Shown here in pieces: positions 54,367-64,000 of a stretch of 64,000 nt of DNA. The DNA comes from Xestospongia muta. Its lineage: Eukaryota > Porifera > Demospongiae > Haplosclerida > Petrosiidae. Positions within the stretch are counted from its first letter, which is position 1. Every line of letters begins with the position of its first letter. A program made the position numbers and the translations under genes. The stretch is taken from the NCBI GenBank assembly GCA_963693285.1, contig OY848926.1, positions 439,001-503,000 of the forward strand, written 5' to 3'. Under the pieces are notes generated by a model. The model worked only from the letters and a program-made list of their open reading frames with translations. It searched no databases and was not told the DNA's origin.

Positions 54367-55947
54367 TCATTGTGCAATTGGTTCCCACTGCCTAACTCTG
54401 GGGATATCATCATCCTATGAAATTAAACAATACAATAGATTAGATATTTAGTAACTTATATATAATCCTAATAATTATTTTAATTAAAGAATAACAAACA
54501 TGCGTTTACAAACACTACTATCAATACATTTATTGTATACATTTAAATACAATCAGTGTGTTACACATACTTTCATTTCCCTTTCTTTTTGTTCCAGAAC
54601 TATTAACTTAAATAGCTCTTTCATGGGACCATCATCAACTTTATGTTCCACTAATACATGATGATAAAATGCCCATCCTTCAGACAGGTGTTCAATTTCC
54701 ACAGGTAAGGAAGGATGTATCATATCTAATATAGCAATTACATTGACAAAAGCTATAAGACAGGTATTGGGGTTGCCTACTGTGTCCTTATTGTGTACAA
54801 GTTCCACCAATGCTATTGATTGCATCATCAGTGCTATTACAGCCTTTAAAACACACCCGGTGTCATTTGTATTCATTAAAAGGCCCTTTTCTTCTAATAG
54901 TGCTAAAGGGCTGGGTGAATATTGTATAAGATTGCGTAACCATTCATGTGTCAATGGGTGGAGTGGTAAATTAGGGAAGGGATTGCAGCTGTGCTTTTGC
55001 TTTTCAAGGAGTTTCATAATAAATATTAATCGCCCAGCTGGATGTGAGGGAGCATCTATGTCTTCCAATGTATATTCATTATATACAATAGGATTAAAAT
55101 GAGCTAACGAGGGTACTGCCTTATTCACATTCAGCTTTAATTTACTATCTGTATCGTCAAGACGTAGAATTAATGAAGAGAGAGCATTACAGCAAACTTT
55201 ACACTCTTCAAATACATCTTTTAGTGGGAGAACTCCAGCAATATCATTCGGGACTTTGTAAATGGCGTAATTGAGAAAGAAAGAGAATATGGTATGTTTT
55301 AATGGACCAATACCAAGTGAACTTTGATAAGCTGTTCCAGCTGCTAATACATACATGTGTGGCAATAAATTAAACTCTTGACCTGACTCTCCCGTCATGT
55401 TGGTTGCCATAGCACCAGAGTAACAACAGTCAAGAATCACAAGGATGTATTTTGCTTTGCATTGCACTTCAGCCAAGCAAGAATTTAGTGTTCTTGTGTT
55501 AAGATATGTGTCAGAAGTGAGGTCAAAATCTGCCGGAGCTAAGGCCCATTCTTGATCTGAATCATTAACGCCATGTCCACCAAAGAACACAACAAATAGA
55601 CCCTCTTGTCCTACTTTCTGTGCACTCTCTTTAAGTATCTGTTGTATTCCATTGTGTGTACATTGTTCTGGATTATCTGATGAACAAAACACATCGAATT
55701 CCTTCAAATGAAATTGTTTTACTATTGCTAATGATACTTCTAAAGCATCTAATTTGACTGTCGGACCGAGTGACTTATGTTTGTAATGTGGATGAAATTG
55801 TCTGTCAATTCCTATTGAAAGAATACGACTCTGATTAGGATCGAAATGAAGGTTGGTTTCTAATGTATTTGTGACAACAATAAAATCGTTTTTGTCATTA
55901 ATTGAGACATCTTCCTCTATGGATTCAGTTAAAAAAACTCCTCCCAT
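54367..55947 (-). CDS. Caspase/metacaspase-like C14 protein
   Basis: The main exon is 54571-55947 and a short last exon is 54367-54414, joined at AAA/GTATGT to give about 474 residues ending WEPIAQ. Without splicing, the frame would stop five residues later at CVTH. Residues about 40-240 form a C14 peptidase fold: RILSIGID is the first strand, FVVFFGGHG holds the catalytic His (about 125), and VILDCCYSG holds the catalytic Cys (about 175). The DCCYSG form is closer to metacaspases and bacterial C14 peptidases than to the QACxG of true caspases. Residues about 290-460 look helical and are not recognised. The ATG directly follows a TTGATTAG acceptor. A further exon near 56387-56453 is open in the same frame but has no Met, so it is taken as 5' UTR. 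Substrate unknown. Confidence 0.82.
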
Positions 55948-56699
55948 CTAATCAAAGAGACACATAGTACATTACTGATATCAAACTCTTTAAATACCAT
56001 CCATTTGTCCTACACCAAAAAGTCCTTACTTAGTTACATGCAATTGAAGTAAAGGTATTAACACAATACACATAGTCTCATTCCCAGATTCCCTGATGGA
56101 CATGTGGGTGAAAAGGAGTCTAGGAATGAGACTAGATAGTACAGCATACAAAGTTGTATCTATTGTTGGACCACTAGGTAATCATTAATGTAGTGACTAT
56201 TTACAAGACATAGTAAGTACATATTTCAATACAAAGTTAATACATTTAGTTTCTAATGTTTAGGGCCAAGGGTCTAGGATCTAGTACTAATTTCTCATTG
56301 AAGTATGTGTTTCACGTTTTATATAAATAGCCAATGTCCAGAATTATTATAGATCAGTTTAATGTATGTACATCAATAACCTGTTTGTCACTTCTTATTT
56401 CGGTTAACACAGTAGGACCAGTTGATACACCCAATGAACTCTTTACTATTTTAAAAGATAAGAGTTTTCATAAAATTTGCTATATATAATACAGAAATAA
56501 GACTTACCAGTAAATGGCCAATAATCATTGACACTTAAAACAACAATGCAGACATTTCAGCCACACCCTCTCCTACCTATAACTGTCATAATGAAGTCAT
56601 CATCACATGATAGTCATGTTAAGAATAATTGATTAGCAACACAACCTGTGACATTAGCACTGGTATCTCTCTCATTTCTCAAGTTGACGTACTTCTACG
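55948..56699. promoter_or_regulatory. Shared region between the divergent caspase-like and CHMP2A genes
   Basis: The two start codons face away from each other 752 bp apart. The leftward side contains likely untranslated exons of the caspase-like gene (about 56387-56453, and one ending at TTTACTG/GTAAGTC near 56513). That leaves under 200 bp (about 56520-56699) as a probable bidirectional promoter. No TATA box is evident close to either start. A small inverted repeat, TGGGAATGAGACTA-like, lies near 56080-56135. Confidence 0.5.
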
Positions 56700-58028
56700 A
56701 TGGCTTTAGCTGGACTTTTTGGCAGGAGAAAGACTCCTGAAGAAATGTTAAAGCAGAATCAAAGAGCTTTGAACAAGGTAGGTCCAGTAGAATGAAGACC
56801 ACTACAGTGGTCTTATTATATTATATATGCATGTAACTATTTCTATATATTATAATCTCTGAATAAAGCACATTTACAGCTAATCTTTAGTACATACATG
56901 TTAACTAAATGTTGTCTCTTTCAGGTAATTCGAGAGTTGGATCGTGAGAGGACGACATTAGAACGACAGGAGAAGAAGCTAGTTGTTGATATTAAGAAGA
57001 TGGCCAAAAGTGGGCAGATGGATGCCGTTAGGATTATGGCTAAAGATTTAGTGAGAACTCGTAATTTTATTAAAAAGTTTATTTTGATGCGTGCCAATAT
57101 ACAAGCTATTGCTCTAAAGGTACAGACATTGAAATCGCAAGCTGCTATGGCTAATGCCATGAAAGGTGGGTGTGGTCTTAAATCTTTAAAACACCTATTT
57201 GTTTGTCAATCTAGGTGTTACAAAAGCTCTTAAGACAATGAACAGGAAACTAAATATGCCTCAGTTACAAAAAATTATGATGGAGTTTGAGAGAGAGTCT
57301 GAAATTATGGATCTTAAAGAAGAGACTATTTCAGATACTATAGACGATGTTATCGGAGATGCAGATGACGAGGAAGTACGTTTATCTCCATTCATAATTT
57401 ACTTATCTAATGGCTACTTTGATTTTTTTGTATTTCTCTCTCTTGTTTTAGGAGAGTGACGTTATTGTATCTCAAGTATTAGATGAGTTGGGTATTTCAT
57501 TAGACCAGGAACTAGCTGGAATCACTCCTGGTCTTGATAGGCCACACCTTCAACCCACCACTACACAAGTATGTCATAATTTTATCCATTTGTATGTCTT
57601 TATTGGTCTATTTTTAATTTTATTGTTCCATTTGTGTATCTCTATTGATCCATTATGTATCTCTATTGATCCATTATGTATGTACCTCTATTGATCCATT
57701 ATGTATCTCTATTGATCCATTATGTATCTCTATTGATCCATTATGTATCTGAATATAGAAACCATTTATATCTATTGATCCATTTTTGTTTGTGTATATT
57801 TATTGATCCATTTACTTGTATCTATTGATCCATTTTTGTTTGTGTATATTTATTGATCCATTCACTTGTATCTGTTGATCCATTTTTGTTTGTGTATATT
57901 TATTGATCCATTCACTTGTATCTGTTGATCTATTTATTTTCCTATAGAATAAGAAGGTAGCAGTTGGTGCTGAGACAGACGATCTTCAAGCCAGACTAGA
58001 CTCTCTACGTCGTGGTGATGACGACTAA
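56700..58028 (+). CDS. CHMP2A: Charged multivesicular body protein 2a (ESCRT-III)
   Basis: Five exons: 56700-56777, 56925-57165, 57215-57375, 57452-57568 and 57948-58028, giving 225 residues. It starts MALAGLFGRRKTPEEMLKQN, and residues 10-110 form the basic Snf7 helical hairpin (RELDRER, MAKSGQMDAVRIMAKDLVRT, ILMRANIQAI). The acidic middle part (DDVIGDADDEEESD) and a C-terminal MIT-interacting motif (LQARLDSLRRG) follow. ESCRT-III subunits polymerise on membranes for multivesicular-body sorting, cytokinetic abscission and membrane repair, and the MIM recruits the VPS4 ATPase. The length and spacing match animal CHMP2A, although the N-terminus is slightly longer. Confidence 0.96.
57610..57930. 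repeat. Intronic repeat of TATTGATCCATT units (CHMP2A intron 4)
   Basis: Tandem units of about 19-20 bp (CTCTATTGATCCATTATGTA) are followed by three longer units of about 55 bp (TTGATCCATTTTTGTTTGTG). They fill most of intron 4. Confidence 0.88.
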
Positions 58029-58313
58029 CTATTCTTCCTTACATCTCTACTACATGTTCTGCTTGCTCGATATAAATGTTATTATCTTGTAATTGTCACG
58101 ACCATTTAATAATGTAACTCAATATATTATTGTAGTTTTTAAACTATTGTTATTAGCACCATTATTATTATTGCATTCTGTCAAATATATTTTTTAAAAT
58201 CACGTGAGAACTTACAAGCCACACCTGAAATATTTTGCTGGCAAAGTCATGTGATGAATAACGAGCCACTCCTTCATTGTTTGCAGAAGTCGACTTAACA
58301 ATTTTGACCCAAG
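58029..58313. other. Short spacer between CHMP2A and the LVIVD-repeat gene
   Basis: Contains the CHMP2A 3' UTR and the promoter of the next gene, both on the plus strand, in under 300 bp. No further feature is seen. Confidence 0.5.
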
Positions 58314-60563
58314 ATGAAAGGAATACTAACTGTAGCTCTCTGCCTTACTTTCCTTAGTCAAGTAAGTCTAACAATGTGTTTATGTTGCTGTAAGAAACTG
58401 CAAGGACATTATCATAGCTATTGTGCTTTGTTTTCTTTGTTAGGGGCTAGGAAAGAACTGTACTGGTGATTGTCTTAAAGCAGGTAAGTTGTTGTAGTAA
58501 TAACTATTTTTAATATTGCAATAGGTGATTAAATAATGAAGTATCATAATTGTTAGGATAAATACTTCAATAGAAACACTTTATATATTTTATGACACAT
58601 CTGAAGAATGAAGGGTGCATACTGTATATGAGTTTTTGTGAAACAGTTCTTAACTCATACAGTGTAAAATTGAAGTATATCAATATAGCATATCACCTTG
58701 GAGTGTCTGATTTAATGTGATGTTGTAGTTTAAAATAAGTTGTCAGTGTTCAGGTAACAAGATAATTTACTTAATCATGAATGACAAACAACTACTTTGT
58801 CATCACATCAGTTCATTACAAAATATTGACATCTGGACAATTATTACTATATCAGAACTACATCTACTGCTACTGAGTTTATATAAGTAGATATATCTCC
58901 ACCCTCTTTACTTTAGATGTCAATGCTCGCATGCCATTTGTAATGAGACTGAAAATACTTGAACATGAGAGGTGTACCCAAGCCCACACTTGCATTGCAC
59001 ATGCTCCTGCTCGTCAAAATGTACCATGCCAGTAAGTATGTCTTTAGGAGATACAGAAGAGCTAAGCAACTAACTTTTCACTTCTTACGTTATCGTTTTT
59101 CACTAGGAATGGTAAAGCTGCAGAGTATGACTGCAATAATGTAGACTTACTTGCTTATGTGCCTTTAAGTGAACTTGGTTGCAACAGTGTTGGTAATGAT
59201 ATTTGGGGCTGGACTGATCCTGAAACTAAGCGAGAATATGCCATCATTGGTTGTGGAGATGGTACTTCATTTGTTGACGTCACTCAACCAACTGAGCCGC
59301 AAGTTCTAGGGTTCTTGCCAACTCACACATATACAAGTCAATGGAGAGATATTAAAGTAATTTATTAGCTGCTAATGGTTGTATGACTATGATCTAATTT
59401 TGTTAGGTCTACGCTAACCATGCCTTTATTGGCAGTGAGGCCTCCAATCATGGAATGCAGGTTTATGACCTGACACAATTACGTGATCTACAACCACAAG
59501 AAAGTGGAGTGAAAGTACTACAAGAAAGTGCCCACTATGATGAAATTACTTCGTCTCATAATATGGTTATCAATGAAGACAGAGGTTTTGCATACGCTGT
59601 AGGCTCTCGTACTTGCAATAGTGGTTTGCATATTATCAATATCCGAGATCCAGCTAACCCTCAATTTGAAGGTTAGCAAGCTAAATTAGTATACATGTAC
59701 TCTATTGTAGCTTCATTATTGTAATGCTGTAAATATCCTTTTAGGATGCTTTAGTGATGATGGTTATGTACACGATGCACAATGTGTGGTCTACAATGGA
59801 CCAGACGACAGGTATCAAGGACGAGAGGTTTGTTTCTGCTACAATGAAAACACCTTGACTATTGTTGACGTCGAGGACAAAAATGATATTAAAATGGTCT
59901 CTCGTGTTCCTTATCAAAACTCCTATTATACTCACCAAGGATGGCTCAATGAAGAACAAACTCATCTTTTACTTGATGATGAGCTGGACGAGTTGTATGG
60001 ACCACAGCCTCATACTCGTACTCTAGTTTGGAATGTTGAAAAATTAGACAATCCTACACTTGTTGACAGTTTCTATTCTTCACAACAAGCTACTGATCAC
60101 AATCTCTACATTAAGTAAGTAACATGGAAAAAGTTCAATGGTTTAAACACAATTTTATATCAGCTGTTTGACCTTTGAATGTTTCACTCTTTTTTTGAAT
60201 TGGTCTTTGTTATACTATAAACTAATGTGATTATTCATGAATAGTGTGGTTAGATCTATGAATATTATTACTTCAATTATGTGATGTTTACTATTTCACT
60301 ATGTACACATTCCATTCCATCCATTTCTCTCTAGGGGTCACTTAGCTTATGAGGCCAACTATTGCGCTGGTCTGCGTGTCCTCAATATTGATGGGATAAA
60401 AGAAGGACAGTTAGAGGAGGTGGGTTACTTTGATGTTGATCCAGATTGTGACTCTCCTGGTTTCCGTGGTTCATGGTCCAACTACCCATATTTTGAGAGC
60501 GGTACTATTGTTGTCAGTAGTATTGAACGTGGGTTGTTTGTTCTCAAATACACCAGTTCTTAA
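58314..60563 (+). CDS. Secreted choice-of-anchor-B / LVIVD-repeat beta-propeller-like protein
   Basis: Seven exons: 58314-58361, 58444-58483, 58917-59031, 59107-59356, 59407-59671, 59745-60114 and 60335-60563, giving 438 residues. The first exon is a signal peptide (MKGILTVALCLTFLSQ). After a Cys-containing N-terminal segment come repeated blade-like blocks: DIWGWTDPETKREYAIIGCG, GTSFVDVTQPTEPQVLGFLP, WRDIKVYANHAFIGSEAS, GLHIINIRDPANPQFEG, TLTIVDVEDKNDIKMV and LRVLNIDGIKEGQLEEVGYF. This order matches the choice-of-anchor-B family, which is common in bacteria and scattered in eukaryotes. A fixed enzyme activity is not established. Introns and a eukaryote-like signal peptide show that it is a resident gene and not contamination. 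Confidence 0.85.
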
Positions 60564-60875
60564 CTGATATTATTCACTTTATGCTACTTGTGTAAACCCT
60601 TTACAGCTGCTTTTTAACTACTACCATTTTAATTTTGTGATGTTTTAATAATTTGTATTTTTTGATGCTACAAGGAAATTTTCTTATCCTCTTTTGTGAT
60701 AATAAATAAATGTGCTTTAAGAATATTCTCGTAAACAAATTATGTCTCATTACTAAAAGATTAGTAGTTATTCAAGTTATAAAATTACTTAAATTTAATA
60801 TAACGAGAATTATTGATTGCAATACATGATAGATATTGTTCAATCTTAGTATTGTCCCTTAATTAGTTCATAATT
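60564..60875. other. Spacer between convergent genes
   Basis: 312 bp holding the 3' UTRs of the LVIVD-repeat gene (plus; AATAAATAAA near 60702) and PSMB4 (minus). Nothing else is seen. Confidence 0.6.
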
Positions 60876-61373
60876 TCAGTCATAGCCTCTGTAAAAAGAG
60901 AGACAGATAATGAAGTGATAATTAAGTTAAGTATAATGATAAATGATGTGTCATATAAACATGTAATTAAAACGTGCATGTCAACAGCTTGTTCATAAAT
61001 AAACTATTGTTTCTTAAAAGTACAACATTTAATATTACGTAGTAAATCTATTATGACATCACTACTCTTCTATAACGTATTGTATTAATAACTTGGCTAA
61101 TACTTTATTATAACAATATGATCACTATATATTAATGATTAAATAGCATGTTGAATTCCACATTCCACAATTAAATACTTTACAAATGAGTTACTCTAAC
61201 GTCACAATATTATTATTATTACTAGTTATTACATGACAACATACACACAAAGTACATTTTTAGCATATTTGCTCACACTTACCTCACGTATTCAGCTACC
61301 TCCCAATCACCTTCAAATCTGTAAGGACCAGTTATTTCAACACCTTCTGTAGTGATGGTAGCTAATTCATACT

Positions 61374-61410
<37 letters not shown>

Positions 61411-63916
61411 TTAAGTTAGACATTATTAAACCTATACTTTATTCCAGGATCTTGCATCTCGATAATATAAAATCTTGAGACACTTTTCCAATAACATTTG
61501 AGCTTCTTCCTGAGTCATAGTTGGATTTTTCTCGTAAGCTTCTCTCATCAGTGGCTAAGCAAAATATGTGAAATTATGACTGATAACCTGACTTGTCTTT
61601 CAGTCTGTCTGTTCTTACATGTTAAAGTCTAAAATATTGTTCATAGTTTAAATTTAAAATGGTAAAATTAGTTAATAAGAGAGAATGTGGATATGTGACA
61701 CAAGAGTTAAAAGGTATGTCAACTTGAGACAATCCTTTTAATTACTTAAAGGATATCAATAAAACCACAATATAAACACTAATTTAGATTGTTAGTAAGT
61801 TTAACGTCAGTACATAACACATTGAGCTAGGATAGTTACCATTAGTAAGCTCTAGACTAGTAAACATCAGTACATACCACAGTGACCTAGGATAGCTACC
61901 ATTAGTAAGCTCTAGACTAGTGAACATCAGTACTTACCACAGTGACCTAGGATAGCTACCATTAGTAAGCTCTAGACTAGTAAACATTAGTACATACCAC
62001 AGTGACCTAGGATAGCTACCATTAGTAAGCTCTAGACTAGTGAACATCAGTACATACCACAGTGACCTAGGATAGCTACCATTAGTAAGCTCTAGACTAG
62101 TGAACATCAGTACTTACCACAGTGACCTAGGATAGCTACCATTAGTAAGCTCTAGACTAGTGAACATCAGTACTTACCACAGTGACCTAGGATAGCTACC
62201 ATTAGTAAGCTCTAGACTAGTAAACATTAGTACATACCACAGTGACCTAGGATAGCTACCATTAGTAAGCTCTAGACTAGTGAACATCAGTACATACCAC
62301 AGTGACCTAGGATAGCTACCATTAGTAAGCTCTAGACTAGTGAACATCAGTACTTACCACAGTGACCTAGGATAGCTACCATTAGTAAGCTCTAGACTAG
62401 TGAACATCAGTACTTACCACAGTGACCTAGGATAGCTACCATTAGTAAGCTCTAGACTAGTAAACATTAGTACATACCACAGTGACCTAGGATAGCTACC
62501 ATTAGTAAGCTCTAGACTAGTAAACATTAGTACATACCACAGTGACCTAGGATAGCTACCATTAGTAAGCTCTAGACTAGTGAACATCAGTACATACCAC
62601 AGTGACCTAGGATAGCTACCATTAGTAAGCTCTAGACTAGTGAACATCAGTACATACCACAGTGACCTAGGAATGGATAGCTACCATTAGTAAGCTCTAG
62701 ATTAGTGAACATCAGTACTTACCACAGTGACCTAGGATAGCTACCATTAGTAAGCTCTAGACTAGTAAACATTAGTACTACTTACTACAGTGACCTACAA
62801 TAGCTACTATTAGTAAGCTCTAGACTAATAAACATTAGTACTTACCACAGTGACCTAGAATAGGTACCATTAGTAAGCTCTAGACTAATAAACATTAGTA
62901 CTTACCACAGTGACCTAGGATAGGTACCATTAGTAAGCTCTAGACTATTGAATATCAGTACTTACTAGTGAACTTAGTAACTTAATACAGGATAGCTACC
63001 ATTAGTAAGCTCTAGACTAGTAAATATCACTACTACTTACTATAACGACTTAATGGATAATATACCTGAGCAATGTAGCTACCAAAACCAGTTGCTAAGG
63101 TAGGGGCTTCAAAGGCCACACCTATAGAGTTAACTAACCCAAGAAATCTATAAAAAGTACATAATTAATTCTCTTCCCTTTCCTATCAAAACATACGGCT
63201 TGTTGTCATGGTAACCACCAATGATAACAGTGTTCCAGAACGGGTTAATACGAGTTCGTCGATTGTACATGACTCTAGTTAACCAAGAATGCATAGACTG
63301 AGGAGAGTATGAATGACCATCACAAAGTGAGTCTGACTCGATACTAGAAAAAGTAGATATAAATTATCAATCTATCTATCCATCCATCAATCTATCTATA
63401 TGTACTGATCACCTTAAATATTCAAAGAGACGTTCAATTTGTTGAAAATCAGCATAATCACCAGTACCAGCTGCTACTGTTGTATCGTTCACTTTAAGAA
63501 GACGAGATACATCTCGAAAACGAGCTAATGAACCATAAGATCCTAGACAATTATAAATTATTATATAATAAGTAGGTATGGCTAGCTATCTTACCTAACG
63601 TGTCTGCTGCTAGCATTACTCCACCATTAAATGTTACACCAAGAACAGATGACCCAGTTACTATAGGTCGCCTAAAAGATTACAACAAAAACGTCTGTCA
63701 ATTGTCATCCATTCATTAAACATTTCATGCACTATCTATTTATTCATTATTCATCTATCTATCTGTTCATCCATTCATTCAGGTTAAGTCTACTTACAAT
63801 GTACGACCAATAGCTGTCTCTTTCACATTGTCCTGTGAAGTCCTGACAGGTCCATTCACTCTATAAAAGCCATCACTGGGAATAATAGAAAGGGATAAAC
63901 TGAATTCAGACGCCAT
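60876..63916 (-). CDS. PSMB4: Proteasome subunit beta type-4
   Basis: Eight exons: 63798-63916, 63595-63671, 63413-63542, 63197-63343, 63066-63147, 61438-61554, 61283-61371 and 60876-60888. The ends join in frame, finishing EYVRGYD. Landmarks match PSMB4: PIVTGSSVLGVTFNGGVMLA, SYGSLARFRDVSRL, GDYADFQ, HSYSPQSMHSWLTRVMYNRR, WNTVIIGGY, FLGLVNSIGVAFEAPTLATG and LLEKCLKILYYRDARS. This is the non-catalytic beta-7-position subunit of the 20S core. As expected it has no processed N-terminal threonine site and keeps a propeptide-like N-terminus. Very small terminal exons and one 1.5-kb intron full of minisatellite are the notable features of its structure. Confidence 0.95.
61376..61408. repeat. Short (GA)n run in PSMB4 intron
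   Basis: About 33 bp of GA repeats in the short intron between PSMB4 exons 6 and 7, forming its pyrimidine tract on the gene strand, next to the CTTGTAG acceptor. Confidence 0.9.
61795..63050 (-). repeat. 60-bp minisatellite in PSMB4 intron, each unit with splice-like signals
   Basis: About 20-21 units of 60 bp. On the gene strand each unit reads through CTTACTAATGG (branch-point-like TACTAAT), then ATCCTAG/G (acceptor-like), GTCACTGTG, and GTAAGTACT or GTATGTACT (strong donor consensus). Two variants (TGAACATCAG and TAAACATTAG; CTTACC and CATACC) recur in a pattern with a multi-unit period. The array sits between exon 5 (63066-63147) and exon 6 (61438-61554). Confidence 0.93.
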
Positions 63917-64000
63917 TTTTCTTTGTAACACATGACATGAATTATTCATGATATATACACATTGGGGAAGTGCTATATAAATACTGGATATGGTATTTAA
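63917..64000. promoter_or_regulatory. Start of the PSMB4 upstream region
   Basis: 84 bp to the window edge. It probably includes 5' UTR and the beginning of the promoter. No specific element can be assigned. Confidence 0.3.

Noticed and set aside
62414..62647. Minus-strand open frame repeating LELTNGSYPRSLWYVL
   Set aside because: Translation of the 60-bp minisatellite in the PSMB4 intron. The signal of interest there is the splice-like sequence, not the peptide.

Overview
The window looks like a piece of an animal genome, most probably a demosponge (Amphimedon-like; inferred from gene content and style, not from a search). It is AT-rich. Its genes have many short introns, often 45-100 bp, with GT-AG borders. 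It encodes long extracellular receptors built from SRCR, somatomedin-B (SMB), FN3, mucin-like and SEA-like modules. No bacterial operons, CRISPR arrays or clear transposon genes are visible.

Region 1, about 1-50.7 kb, is a one-way (minus-strand) cluster of cell-surface receptor genes. In order of transcription they are: (i) a giant receptor, 50717 to 25329, with a signal peptide, one SMB domain, 33 SRCR domains, a Ser-rich mucin-like stalk, a SEA-like module, a membrane segment and a short tail; (ii) a receptor with nine SMB and two FN3 domains, 24784 to 21490; (iii) a very long mucin-like receptor, 19448 to 10440, whose first part is 17 near-identical 338-bp units, each exactly one SMB-mucin exon plus a 47-bp intron; (iv) a receptor with a Met/His-rich hexapeptide stalk, 9359 to 6952; (v) a four-SRCR receptor with PPxY motifs in its tail, 6633 to 2920; (vi) a truncated copy of the 3' end of gene iv, 2790 to 2189; (vii) a second SRCR gene, 1877 to beyond the left edge. 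Genes v to vii show a local segmental duplication. Genes i, iii and iv share a membrane-proximal SEA-like module, and the tails carry tyrosine, WW-binding or PDZ-ligand-like motifs. Together this looks like a cluster for recognition or adhesion at the cell surface, possibly immune; that function is inference.

Region 2, about 50.7-54.4 kb, is mostly non-coding. It holds a likely 5' UTR exon of the giant gene and one doubtful small exon.

Region 3, about 54.4-64 kb, holds four compact genes unrelated to the cluster: a caspase/metacaspase-like (C14) protein (minus), a CHMP2A ESCRT-III subunit (plus, divergent from the caspase-like gene), a secreted choice-of-anchor-B/LVIVD-repeat protein (plus), and the proteasome subunit PSMB4 (minus, convergent with the previous gene).

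Tandem repeats are everywhere. Several intronic minisatellites carry copies of splice signals. The strongest single observation is that in the 33 SRCR domains the two cysteines of one predicted disulfide, encoded in different exons for nearly every domain, are always either both present (20 domains) or both absent (13 domains).
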